From Lithodes maja (Eukaryota > Arthropoda > Malacostraca > Decapoda > Lithodidae), in NCBI GenBank assembly GCA_037953745.1, contig JBAKBP010007389.1:36426-100425 (forward strand): a DNA stretch of 64,000 bases. Direction: 5' to 3'. The position numbers and the translations under genes were made by a program. The notes under the pieces are model-generated. The model made no database searches. It was not told the DNA's origin and saw only the letters and a list, made by a program, of their open reading frames with translations. Below, piece by piece: positions 40,407-51,300 of the stretch (positions are counted from its first letter, which is position 1; each line of letters begins with the position of its first letter).

Positions 40407-41700
40407 TTTTTTCACGCGCCTCCATTGATTGAGTCCGCTTTTGTTGTGCTCCTTCAATTCACCCTATTTTAGGTTCGTTTCGGCTTTTCTGGCCTTCTTT
40501 TTGCTAGACAGATGTTACGTGATCTAGGACACACCTAAATGGGCTCCTCAGTGTGTTTTATGGAGACGCGTGTGGAAATAGCTACCGAAGGTACGGGGGT
40601 GCTTGGCGTTCCCCGTCTATATGTTTTCATTCTTTCTCTTTTCATATTCTTTTTTCCTGTTAGTCTGGGCATAGTTTAGCTTTTAGCTTCAATTAGCCTA
40701 GCTTGTTTATCATTCAGGAATTGCTATGCCCTTATGAGTTCTCATTTTTTCATAGCCTAGGTGTACAGTTGGTTCACAACCTGAGATTTCGTGGTGGCGG
40801 TGCTGTTTGTAGTGTTTGTGTCAGCCGCATAACTAGCGTTATTCCCGAGTCCCCCCTTTCGAGCCTTCACTGTGTCTCAAGGGCCTGGGCGCTTAGTGGT
40901 TCGTGATACCCAGAGGTACCCCACGGGGGCCTCTCCCTCACTCCACAGGGTTTTTCGCCCCTGACACATTCTCTACTCGCGGCTAGGCCACCCTTTTTCT
41001 CACCAGTTTCATTACTGGTTTTTTGTGTTCCCTTCCTGTTTTCACCTCCATCCTTTCATAACTTTTGCCCAATCCTGGGGTACCCCACGGGGGCCCCTGT
41101 TGTGCCAAACCACCCAACCTGCCACTTCTCCTCATGGGCTTTGCTCTATCTCTGTGGGTTGGGTGGTTCCCAGGGGTTGTGCCTCCTCTCCCCTGGTGTG
41201 TCTTCCTTGCCTCTCCCTTGACCGGTCAAGTCAGGATATTATCAAGGAAGACACTGCTCAGCTAGATGGTCACGGTCATCGTCGCTTGGAGTTCATAAGG
41301 AGTTGACGCTTGTTTGCGGGCCTTTTTTGGTTTTCCTAGACGCCCCTCTCGCTTGTTCGGCACCGGGCCCTCTTGGCCGTTCCCGCAAATTTGCGGAGTG
41401 CTCGATTCGGCCCTCTGGGTCGTTTCGGCTCCCCGCAAATTTGCGGAGATCGCTGGGGGGTCGCGTGGCGATGTGGGAGGTTTGTGTCGGTACGGATCTA
41501 CCTCCATTGGCCCGCACATTTGCGGTTATAGTTGGCTTTCACTGTTGACCCTTTTTTGTGTCATATTGTTGCCTGATACTATATTGGTGTATGCACTTTC
41601 CTGGTGTTATAGGCCCTGCATGTAAGATGTTGAGTGGTGGTTAACACTTTCTCCATCTTTGCAGGTTCTGCTGGTGCTCTTCCGCCTCGGCCGCCCTCCT
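40407..41700 (+). other. DIRS-2 5' leader with palindromes
   Basis: T-rich leader without a supportable gene. CCGCAAATTTGCGG occurs at 41383-41396 and 41433-41446, and the one-mismatch form CCGCACATTTGCGG at 41512-41525. GGTACCCCACGGGGGCC occurs at about 40914 and 41080 (the second within a GGGGTACCCC palindrome). Confidence 0.65.
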
Positions 41701-44100
41701 CACCTACCTCTGTGCTCCCGGTTTAGGGTGAGTACAGATCCCTGTTTGCATGTGTGTTCCTGTTTCCCCATGCTCCTTCCCTGGTTCTTCTTGGACATTC
41801 TCTCCACTTACACCTTCGACGTGCTGATTCTGGTGTGTGTTCTTCTCGTGCTGGTCGGCTGCTTTGCTTTCGCCTTGGTTGTCGCTCCCCGTGCTTGGTG
41901 AGCCACATGTCCTGCTTGCGCCACTCGCTCTTTGTGTCCTCTACGGCCTACCTCCCTCTTCATGTGTTGGCCTCAGTTCACCTAGCTGTAAATAGGTACC
42001 TGGTATTCGTGGACGACGTTGTGCCGTCCCATCTGGGGTTGGCACACATGGTACAAGGCGAGCTGGGTATCATATGGTTCACCTACGCTACTGGTCTCCC
42101 TAAGCCTCCACGCTCTCGCTCGCCTCGCTACTGCCCCTCGTCGTCCTCCTGATCACCTTGACGTCGCCCGTCGCCCTCGTCTTGGTTCTCGCCCTGAGGC
42201 CGGGGTTGGCGGCTCTGCTCCTATGCGCCCTCCCCTGGCCTCTACGGATAGGGGCTCTCCTCCCTTCCGCCCGCTTTCCTAGCCCAGACGACTTCCTCTT
42301 ACGTTGTCCTCTCCGCGCGCGGTTGTTCGTGCTGTCGCTGGCCCTCTGCTCCCTCCTACACTGTCCAGGAGGGTCCGCCTGGGTGTCGTTGCTTCTCCTA
42401 CTTCACCTGCTTCAGTGCCTCTTCTTCCTTCACGGTCTCGTCCCACGGTGGGGGTCCCTCCCTCCTCCTCCTCGGTGTCGGGCCGCCCTGTTCTCTCAGC
42501 CCCGGGGGTCCTTGCTCTGTTTCCCCCCGCGGCTCCTTCTGGCCTCCTTTCACCCGGCCAGCCTTCCCCCTCCCGTCGTCCTGCTCCTTCTCCTTCTTCT
42601 CTTCCTGCCCTTCACTTCCCGTCTCGCCTGGGGGGTACCCCTCCTCTTGCCTCGGTGAGGTTTCGGGGTCCCCTTTTCTCGGGAGCTGTCGTGTCGCTGG
42701 AAGAGGGGGATGGTGCTGTTTCCCCCTCGGCCGTTCGTGTTCGGGGACGGGTCCCTCTACGGCGACGCGGCCGTCGTCGCTCGCCTTCCTTGGGCCGCGA
42801 CGCTGCTGGTTCGTGTCGTGGGTCTCGCTCCCGCTCACGCTTGTCCCTGCGGGCCGACCCTTCTGGGTGGGGGGGGGGGGGGGTCGCCTCTCTCGGTTCG
42901 ATTGTTGGCTTTGCAGGGCTGGGTTGTGTCACGCTTCGACGGGTGCTTGGCGTTCGTTGGACGCCTCCCTCTTCTCGGCGGTGCCTCACCCTCAGCGCCT
43001 CGCCCTTCCTACCCCTGCTCCGGTCCCGCTCCCTTCTGCGGGCCTACGCTCTGGTCAGACTTCAGCCGCGCTGACCTCCTTCCGGCTGTTCAGTCCCTGG
43101 CTGTGTTGACGGGTCTGTCCTCCTGTGGGGCGGGTTTGTGCGACGCCGGTACGCCTGGCTTCGCCGTCATGCTCGGTCGCCCTCTCCCCTTGGAGGCCTG
43201 GTTTGCTGTGGCCTTCGCCTTCACACCGTTCCGTCGACGGCTCTCCTTCGGTCCCTCCCTTAGGTTACTAGCCTTGACGTTGGACTGGGTTCGTCCCTGC
43301 TTTTGCCTCCTCTTGTGTCTGTCGGCAGGTTGGCCGGCGCGTTCTGGTCCTGGATGGGCGCGCCCATTCTTGAACTTTGTTCTATTGCTACCCCGTTCTT
43401 CTCTCACCCGGATCAGGCCTCTGTCACCACGGTTTTTCCCTTGCGACTGAGGGTGCCGGACTTCTTGTCTTGTCTTTCGGTTCCCTCCAGCCGTCTGTCC
43501 CCGCCTGCGGCTTTTCGGGGCGTCTGCGCCAGGCGCTCTTCGCGAGGGTTTGGACCGCGTTCTGCGGGTCCACCTTCGGCTCGCGGTGTCTTTGGTTCCC
43601 GAGCTGCAGGCGGTTTTGTGCGCGGCAACTCGGCGCCGCCCGACAGTGCGGTCCTCGTTCTGCCGGCCGGCCCCCTTGGATATTCGTCAGGGTTTGTTGT
43701 ACTCTGCGCTATATACGTCGGGGTTGTTTCTGCTGGTTGCTTGGGTATGCTCGCTTCTCTGTCGGCGGCCCCTGCTTCCGACACGCGACGCCGCGCTGTG
43801 TCGTTGCGGTCCCTGCTTCCGTCACGCCCCGGCGTACTGTGTCGCACGCGGGGTCTTCTCAGTCCCGTCCTTCTGCCGGTCCTCTTCGGGGTGCTGCTAC
43901 GAGTGCTGCCGCCTTGCACGGCCGCAGGACTGGGACGTTGCAGGCCAGTGCGTCGATTCTGCCTCGCCCTTCTGTTCTTGCCCCTTTCATCCCCGCTGTG
44001 TCGGGGCTGGCCGGTCTTCCACTTCCGGCCGCCCTTCGACGTGGTCTGCCCCGCGCCGGCCTGGGGTTGGGGGGGGGGGGGGGGGTAGAGGTTGACGTGG
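41701..44100 (+). pseudogene. DIRS-2 gag-like GC-rich region
   Basis: Position and composition match the DIRS gag. Frames are long but switch often, are rich in Pro, Ser, Arg and Leu, and carry G homopolymers (about 42869-42883 and 44069-44088) that must shift the frame. Around 43550-43760 PELQAVLCAATRRRP and LYSALYTSGLFLLVAW resemble helical capsid-like text, but I cannot identify a domain. The very high GC gives long spurious frames on both strands. Confidence 0.45.
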
Positions 44101-45150
44101 CGCTCGTGCCCGCACGGCCCGTACCGAGGGTACCTCCGCGTCCCCACAATGTGTGGTTCTCTGGGTCGGCCTCCTTGTTCTCCTTCTCGCCTGGCCGACC
44201 GGGTCGCTCCCCTCCTCTCGGGTGCTCCCTCGGGTTGTTTTTGCCCTTGCGCCCCTCGGTTGCCGCGAGGGACGTTGGGGGCGGCGGGTTGCGCGGTGGG
44301 GTCTCACCTGGTGGTGGACGTCTCGACCCCCTTTCCGCTCTTGTCACCGACGCCGGCCCATCTCTTCGGAGGTGGCCCACGTGCTCCCTTCCATGCCCGA
44401 GCTGGGTGGCGTCGAGGGGGTTGCCCGCCGGTCGCCCGGTTTTCCTCTCCCGTGTCTTTCTGGTCCCGTCGACGAACTGCGACGCGCTGCGCCCGTTGGT
44501 GGTTCTGTCGGCCCTCAACGGGCGCGTCGTGCTCCCACGGTTTCGGATGCTGCCGGTACCCCTGGTACGCCTGGCCCTGTGCCCTCTGTCGTGGGTTGTG
44601 TCGCTGGCCCTCCGGGATGCGTCTTGGCTCGTTCCTCTCCATCCTCTCTTCCTGCGATTCTTGGCCGTTCGGACTTCCGATCGTGTGTTCCTGTTCGCCG
44701 GCCTTCCCTTCGGTCTCCCCATCGCGCCGCGGATCTTCTCCGCACATGTGGGGCAGGCTCTGGGTCCTCTCCTCAGGAGCGGGCTCCGGCTCCTGTTTTC
44801 CTTGGCTGACTGGTTGGTTGTTTCCGAAGCCCTAGGCCTGTGAGTTGGCGACGCCCTCCCAGTCGTTCGCACCGTCGCACGGTTAGGGTTCCCCTTTTTG
44901 ATGTTCCCGATTCACGCTTGACCCCGTCGCGTGTCGTGCCATGGGTCGGTCTCGCATGGGTTTTGTCCGGCGCTACGGTGACCCGGGGTCTGCCGCCCGC
45001 GGTGCACCTTCGGTGGAAGGTCTTCGCCGTGTTGCACTCGGTCTCCCTCCTGGGGTGGCTCTGGGACTCGTTCGTGGGTTCGCTGCTTTGGGCCGCTCTG
45101 CCCCTTTCCTTAGGGAGCCTCGGGCTACTCCGCCTCCTCCTCATGGGCCC
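44101..45150 (+). pseudogene. DIRS-2 reverse transcriptase
   Basis: At about 44685-44835 one frame reads FLFAGLPFGLPIAPRIFSA and then LFSLADWLVVSEALG, which correspond to the PFGL..AP..F motif and the catalytic LDDWL box of DIRS RT. The first Asp of the DD pair is Ala here (LADWL), so catalysis would be lost even without the frameshifts. Upstream parts of RT are only faintly recognisable. Confidence 0.65.
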
Positions 45151-46110
45151 CGTGGTGTTTCCGTTGCCCCTCTGGATCGGCTCCTGCCGCTCCTGCGTCC
45201 CGTTCGCTGACGCTTCGGTCTCTGGGTTGCTCCGGGCTCGCTCTCTGCGGCTGTGCCCTGGTCCGCCCCCCCGCCGACGGTCTGGGTAGCCACAGATCCG
45301 TCGAGCGAGGTTGGGTGGGGTTCCCGATCGAACCTGGGACGTCCACTTCCTGGCAGATGGGTGGGTCTCCCTCCACTTACCCGTCTATGCCCTCGGACTG
45401 TTGGTTCCTCTGTTCTTCCTGCGGGACCACGCGCTGGCCCTTCGGGGTCAGTCGGTGGCCTTCGGGTTAGACACTCAGACAGGCTGTCCCCTGTTTTCCT
45501 TCTGCGGGGGTTCCTCCAGGTCGTTGACTCTATTGGGGGTCTCGGTGGAGTTGTTCTTCCTCGCGGCCCGACACCCCTTCTCCTTGCATGCCTCCTCCCT
45601 GCCCGGGCCTGCCACCCTGTGGGCGGCCGCCCTGTCGTGGGGGCAGGGCGTTCTTGTTGAATGGGCGTTGCAACGGACTGTGTTCGCCGACCTCGCGGCT
45701 TCCTGAGGTGTTCCGGAGGTCGCCTTGTTCGCATCGGGGGTGCCGCGCCAGTTGCCTTTGGACCTCTCCCTCCGGCCTCGTGCTCCGGGGGGGGTCCGGC
45801 CGCTTTCATGGTGGCCTGGTACGGGTGGCGGTCGATATACATCTTTCCGCCCCCAGACGCGCTGTTGCTGTGCCCAGTCCTCGCGAGGCTGCGGCTGTAT
45901 CACGGCTGCGTCTGGCTCCTCGCGCCTCTGTGGCCGGCGCGGGTTTGGTCCGCCCGGTTGCCGCGGTGGTGCCCGGGTCCGGTCCCTCTACCTGTCTCCG
46001 GCTTCCACTTGGGCTCGGTTGGGGACCTGCGGGCCTCGTTCGCCTTCGCGTCGTGCTTGTTCATGTGGCCCGGTGGCTCCCGGTCCCCGGCCGGGCCCTG
46101 GCCGGGCCCT
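45151..46110 (+). pseudogene. DIRS-2 RNase H and following domain
   Basis: PPPTVWVATDPSSEVGWGS (about 45270-45325) matches the RNase H TDxS...GWG signature seen in DIRS-0. Then LHASSLPGPATLWAA, RTVFADLAAS, YIFPPPDALLLCPVLARL (45837-45890) and LAPLWPARVWSARLPRW (45920-45970) follow in the DIRS order between RNase H and recombinase. The frame changes at least twice. Confidence 0.65.
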
Positions 46111-47085
46111 GACTGACTTCCTGCTGCGTTCCTGGCCGTCTTCTCCTTGGGGGCCTTACGGGTCCCGCTGGGGGTCTTTTCCTAGGTGGCTCCAGGCCAC
46201 TCGCCTGCCAGTTGGCTCTCCTTCCCTCGTCCTACGCTCCTTGTTTCACCTCTTCCGTACACGTCACTTTCGAGTCGACGCTATACGTACCCGCTTATCT
46301 GCCGTCCGGGGGCTCTTTGGGTCCGTCGCTGGGCTAGTCGTTCTGCCACTGGTGCTGGATTCCTTCCTGACGGCTGCCTTCCGGGATCGACCTCCTCCGC
46401 GCCAGGTCCCTCCGCAGTGGGTTCTGGGGCGGGCTCTGGTCCTTCTGGCTTCGCCCACGTCTACGAGGGCCGCTACGCCGGTTCTGTTGCTCGGGCGTCC
46501 GCTCTTCCTTGTCACTCTGGCCACTGGGGTTCGGTTGTCTGCCCTAGCGGCATTGTCGTGGCCCCGGGACTGCGTGCGATTCTCCCCGTCCTTGCATGGC
46601 GTCTCGTTCGCCTCCTCCCCTCCTTTTGTTGCCACACTTGGGAGGGCGGCCCCCCGCTTTCCGGCCTTTCGCCGTCCAGGCTTTCCGGCTTGGGCATCCT
46701 CGCCATGTGTTGTGCCCGGTGTCGGCCTTGCGCTCCTCTGTTGCGTCTGTGGCGCCGCCTTCGGGTCCTGCTGTGTGGGTGTCTCCTCGGACAGGTGGGA
46801 GGCTCTCGCAGGTGCAGTTGGGCCGCCGCGTTAGTCGGACCGTTCGTGCCCGTCGCCCTGTTTGTAGGGGTTCTGCGCACGGTGTCAGATCCTTTGCTGC
46901 CTCCTTCCGGTTCCTGCCACGTCGATTCTTACCTGCCTTCGCCTCAGCGGTTTTGTGGGTCTTCTATCAATTCCTTCATCTCCTCCTACCTCTCCGTGTC
47001 CAGTGTTCGACCCCCTCGGCTGGTGCTTGCTCTCGGGGGTCGTGTTTCCTGGTGCTCTGGCGCCGATCCCTGGTCTTCCCCCCTT
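46111..47085 (+). pseudogene. DIRS-2 tyrosine recombinase
   Basis: RPPPRQVPPQWVLGRAL (about 46390-46440) is the DIRS N-terminal signature. LVTLATGVRLSALAAL (46515-46560) holds the first catalytic Arg. GSAHGVRSFAASFRFLP (about 46873-46920) holds the His-x-x-Arg box. INSFISSYLSV, in a neighbouring frame, supplies the nucleophile Tyr at codon 46987-46989. All four catalytic residues can be located but lie in more than one frame, so this copy is inactive. It would have cut and joined the circular DNA. Confidence 0.7.
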
Positions 47086-47487
47086 GTCCCTCGTTCTTTT
47101 CCTTTGTTTTATATGACAAAGGGGGGGGGGGGGTGTACGGGTTTGCAACACTGGATTGCAAGTTTGGGATTGTGTATTGTTCCAGTACATAAGTGTTTTT
47201 GCCACATTGAAAATTGTGTTTTGTTCTTGTGTTCAGTGTTTTTGTTGGTTTTTGAAGAAAAGGGATTTTGGGTACAGTACCTTTTTGGTTTCAGACAAGT
47301 CTATGTTTTTGCATTACTATGAATGACGGGCATGTGTTAAAACTGTTCTTTTTAGCTACTCCTCAGTTTTTCACTCTTTTATTAGACTCTCTTGTTTAAA
47401 TTGTGTCTTTGTCATTCATACTTTTGTTTTATGCATTGTTTTTTTTGGTAGGTTGGGCTTGGATGTCCTCCTCCTATTTGTTATGCA
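47086..47487 (+). other. DIRS-2 3' region with G tract
   Basis: A run of 14 G (about 47119-47132) follows TATATGACAAA, then a T-rich untranslated stretch to the ICR. A comparable G tract is present at the same place in DIRS-3. Confidence 0.6.
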
Positions 47488-47601
47488 GCCTTGACGTTGG
47501 ATTTGCCAAGACTACTAACAAATTGGGAGGTTTGACGTACCTCCCAACCTACCAAATAGGAAAACCTACTATTTGGTAGTAGTCTTGGAAAATCCAACGT
47601 A
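47488..47601 (+). repeat. DIRS-2 internal complementary region
   Basis: GCCTTGACGTTGGATTTGCC ... CAAATT (47488-47522) is the complement of the left edge 40108-40142. GGGAGGTTTGACGTACCTCCC ... AATCCAACGT (47524-47601) is the complement of the right edge 47935-48012. This is the clearest ICR in the window. Confidence 0.85.
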
Positions 47602-47662
47602 CATAATACCCTCCCTCACGCCGGACCCCTGCCCATCCGCGTTCTTCTGCTGACGTGAGATG

Positions 47663-48012
47663 TGATAACAAGAGAGGGTCGCTCATGCGCACGTTCGACA
47701 GGGATCTGCACATGACGGAACACGGGATGGGCCTTAAGCGGTAACTAAGGTAAACCCCTTTTTCTTCTCTTCTATGCTTTTTTCACCTTCGGTGGTAGTT
47801 TTGGTTAATGTACAACATCTCCTAGAGCAAGATAAGGAGTAGACTCTAGACGTTTTCTTTTTAACCGCGGTTGGAATGACGACATAGCAGTCAAAATAGA
47901 CAAGTCGTCATTGCAATTAGGTTAATAGCCTTGACGTTGGATTTTCCAAGACTACTACCAAATAGTAGGTTTTCCTATTTGGTAGGTTGGGAGGTACGTC
48001 AAACCTCCCAAT
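47663..48012 (+). repeat. DIRS-2 right inverted terminal repeat
   Basis: Complement of the left repeat, extended by about 50 bp that ends in two potential hairpins: CTACCAAATAG ... CTATTTGGTAG and TTGGGAGG ... CCTCCCAA. The last bases (CCTCCCAAT) meet the Gypsy sequence at 48012. Confidence 0.82.
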
Positions 48013-48045
48013 CAAACCAAACTAGGAGGCTACCCTTGTGATGAT

Positions 48046-48321
48046 CTACCCCAGGTCTTCCACCCTCGATAAGCAATCTGCAATCACATTCTCAGAACCG
48101 GCAATATGGCGTATGTCTAGGTTGTATTCCTGCAACATTAAAGACCACCTGGTCAGCCTCAAATTCCGGTTATGGAATTGATTCAGGAACTTGAGGGGGT
48201 GATGGTCGGTGTATATCACCACAACTGGTCCATAGGCTGGAACATACACCTCAAAGTGCCTGAGCGCTAGCACAATCGCCAGCAGTTCCTTCTCAACTAC
48301 TGAATAGTTCTTCTGCGCCTA
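48046..48321 (-). CDS. Gypsy RNase H, C-terminal part of pol
   Basis: Continues the pol frame after a single in-frame TAG (48319-48321). Motifs: YSVVEKELLAIVLALRHF, VVIYTDHHPLKFL, RLTRWSLMLQEYNLDIRH, and the end IADCLSRVEDLG. RNase H degrades the template RNA. The region is 92 codons long and is probably the natural C-terminus, since no integrase follows before the 3' LTR. Confidence 0.85.
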
Positions 48322-51300
48322 GTTGAACTTTTTTGAGAAGAAACTGACTGGGTGCTCCAGCCCATCTTCGTCTGATTGCATCAGAACGGCACCAGCCCCC
48401 ACACCACTGGTATCAGTTGCCAGCTGGAATGGTCGGCTAAAGTCCGGGGCTCTGAGGATTGGGTGAGTACACAACAGGTGTTTTACTAGCAAAAAAGCCC
48501 TCTCACACTCAGGCGCCCACTTAAACTTTCTATCTTTGGCCAATAGGTCCATCAGAGGAGCCAGCACAGTAGAATAGCCCTTTATAAAGCGGCGGTAGTA
48601 ACCAATCATGCCCAAAAACCTCATGATCTGCTTCTTGGTGGACGGCCTGGGAAAGTGGTTAATAGCCAATATCTTGTTCTGTGGGGGGCACACCTGGCCC
48701 AAACCCACCATGAACCCCAGATACTGCACGGTAGCCCGCACAAAATCACACTTTCCCAGGTTGACCACCAAGTTTGCCTCGCTTAATTTCTTAAATAGGG
48801 ATTCTACATGTTCACAGTGGTTCTTGAAATCGTCATCGTAGATAATGACGTCGTCCAGGTACACGGTACAGTTCGGAATGTCAGCCACTAACTCGTTCAT
48901 CAAGCTTTGGAAGGTCGCTGGTGCGTTCTTTAGACCATACGGCATGACATTACAACGATATGTAGCACCATCCACCACAAAACCACACACCTCTTTCGCC
49001 CGTTCAGACAAAGGCACCTGCCAGTAACCTTTTACCAGGTCCACCTTGGTCAAGAACTTGGCCCTGCCAATCTTGTCTACACAGTCATCGACCCGGGAAA
49101 GAGGATATGGGTTGGTGGGAGTCAAGCCGTTTAGCCTGCAGTAATCAACACAGAAGCGCACCTTGCCATCCGGCTTAGGTTGCAGCGTTACGGGAGATGT
49201 CCACTTTACCGCCCCCTTCTCGATCAGTCCCTGTTGCAAAATATACTCCAACTCCGCCCGGAGGGCCGGAAGTTTAATAGGGGGCACCCTATAGGGCACT
49301 GATTTGAAGGGTGGGTAGTCTCCGACGTCAACGTCGTGCATCTCATGAGTAGTGAGGCCTGGGTGTTCCGCAAATACAGTAGGGTATAAACAGAATAGGC
49401 GCTCGACAGCCACACGCTGTTGCTCAGGTAGGTGTTGCAAAGCCTCATGAGCCGCCTGTCTCGTGTTTCCCGCCCACTGATCTGCAGAAACATGATAATC
49501 CCAGTTGTCATCCACCTGCGCATGACTGTCCCGTTCCCCTTCTCCACCTTGACTGCTGAAAGTCATCACGGGGACAGTGAGAGGCTCAGGTGGGCACCTC
49601 ACATACTCCTGCATCAGGTTGACATGACATAACTGATTCCTCTTACGCCTGTCTGGAGTGGCCACCAGGTAATCTAAGTCCGAGAGCTTCTCTGCTACCC
49701 TATAAGGACCAGCGTACTTTGCGGATAAGGGGTGACCTACAAGAGGGAGTAGTATTAACACCTCCTGACCCACGTGAAACTCCCTGAGTTTCACCTTGTG
49801 GTCGTACCTGTCCTTCATGAGGGCCTGAGAGCCTACCAGATTGCGGCCAGCCAACTCCAGGCTATGCAACATTCGTTCTCTACTCTTAAGTTCGACAGCA
49901 CCGTCACTACACTTTAGAACCTCCGGGTCTTCTAGCTGCAATTTGCGAATATCTGAGGGAGCTAGCCTGTCTAAGTGTTTGCGAAACAACTCATGCCCTC
50001 CCCCAACATCGAACTTTGCATCCCGTTGCTCTCTCCGTGTATACCGTTGCTGCCTCTGAGTCTCTTTAAGCCCTGCCTCTACACTCTCAGTGACAGGTGG
50101 TGGTGCTTCTCCAGACTCTAATAACGGTGCTAATACTGAGTCCCCGAGAAGCGCTGCTGGTACTAGACTCTCCACCGTATCAGCTTTCAGCACCTTCTCG
50201 TGACCGTTCCTCCGCTTATTTGAAGACTGTTGGTTAGGCTGTGACTCCCTGGATGCGAGAGATCTGGTTACAACACACGCCATTGGTTGCACCTGACACT
50301 TCTCAACCCACTCCTGTTCCTCCCTACTCACGTCGGCCGGCTCCTCGGCAACGACTAAGGGTGAAACCTTAGAAGCAGGCACCGCAAAGTCATTGCCGAG
50401 AAGGAGATCGACGCCCCCAACAGGCAATTTCTCCACGATTCCCACATCCAGTGCGTGAGTCACACCGTCAACTTCAAGCTCCATTCTAACAAGCGGGTAT
50501 GACCTAGTTGCATTAACTCCCTGCACCACAACTACCCACGCCGCGTTTATGGGTCTACCAGTGAAATTCTTCAAGAGTGTCTGAGAGGCACCTGTGTCAC
50601 GCAAAAGCTGTACCCCGTGCTTCTTGCCCCCCCACTTCACGCAGCCATGCCCTCTATGGTCGCAAAAGGCATCGCGGACAGGGTTCGAGCCTTCCGGATC
50701 CTTCTTCACTGGCGGTGCTCCATCCTCTGATCTTATGCCTCCAGCAAACACAGAAGACTTCTGGAACACCCCAATGCTGCGAGCCAATGACACAGCCGCC
50801 GTGGGAGGTCTGCTCGGACAAGCTTTTGCCATGTGCCCCTCTTTGTGACAGTGATAACACTCAAATTTCCCCTTGGACTTAGACTGAGGTGTAAAAGTCC
50901 CCTGACCCTTCTTAAACGGGGCAGTGCTAGGTTTGTGATCAGTCTTGGTGTCATTGCTTTTAAATTTATGTGTGTCCATATTCCGGGGAGGGGGAGGGTA
51001 ACGCTCCTTAACGCCTACATCGTTTCTCTGTGCAGAGCCGCACCCCCGAATTAGTGACAACCGACGATCAGCCATCTCTGCTGCTTCTACGAGAGTTCTT
51101 GGGTTCTTCTCTTTAAGGTTTAAAGTCAAGTCGCCGCCCGTACACTTATAAAACTGCTCTAGAAGCATCAACTGTTTCATCTCATCAAACTTAGTCACAC
51201 CCCGGAACTTTAACCTATATGTCTCGGGTTGTAGCTCGTATGCCCGCAGGACAGCCTCCTTGAGCTCCTCATAAACAACGCAGGACTCCAAAGGCAGTGC

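Larger units (their letters stand above)
40107..48012 (+). mobile_element. DIRS-2: complete-length DIRS-type retrotransposon
   Basis: A 7.9 kb element inserted in the Gypsy element. Left repeat 40107-40406, leader to about 41700, GC-rich coding zone 41.7-47.1 kb (gag-like, RT, RNase H, recombinase), G tract, ICR 47488-47601, right repeat 47663-48012. The shared core at both junctions is AAT (40107-40109 and 48010-48012), as expected if the circle junction CCCAATTTG recombined with an AAT in the target. Coding frames are broken, but the order is that of DIRS elements. Confidence 0.82.

Noticed and set aside
43413..46880. Several 100-340 codon - strand frames rich in Arg, Pro and Gly
   Set aside because: They are antisense to the GC-rich DIRS-2 coding zone; high GC removes stops on both strands. 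The DIRS RT, RNase H and recombinase motifs are all on the + strand.
47520..48012. The 490 bp block with long inverted repeats as an independent MITE
   Set aside because: The same block lies beside a DIRS end in all cases (5032-5550, 32180-32701, 30531-31030, 47488-48012), and one half of it matches the other terminal repeat. It is the DIRS ICR plus right repeat, not a separate element.
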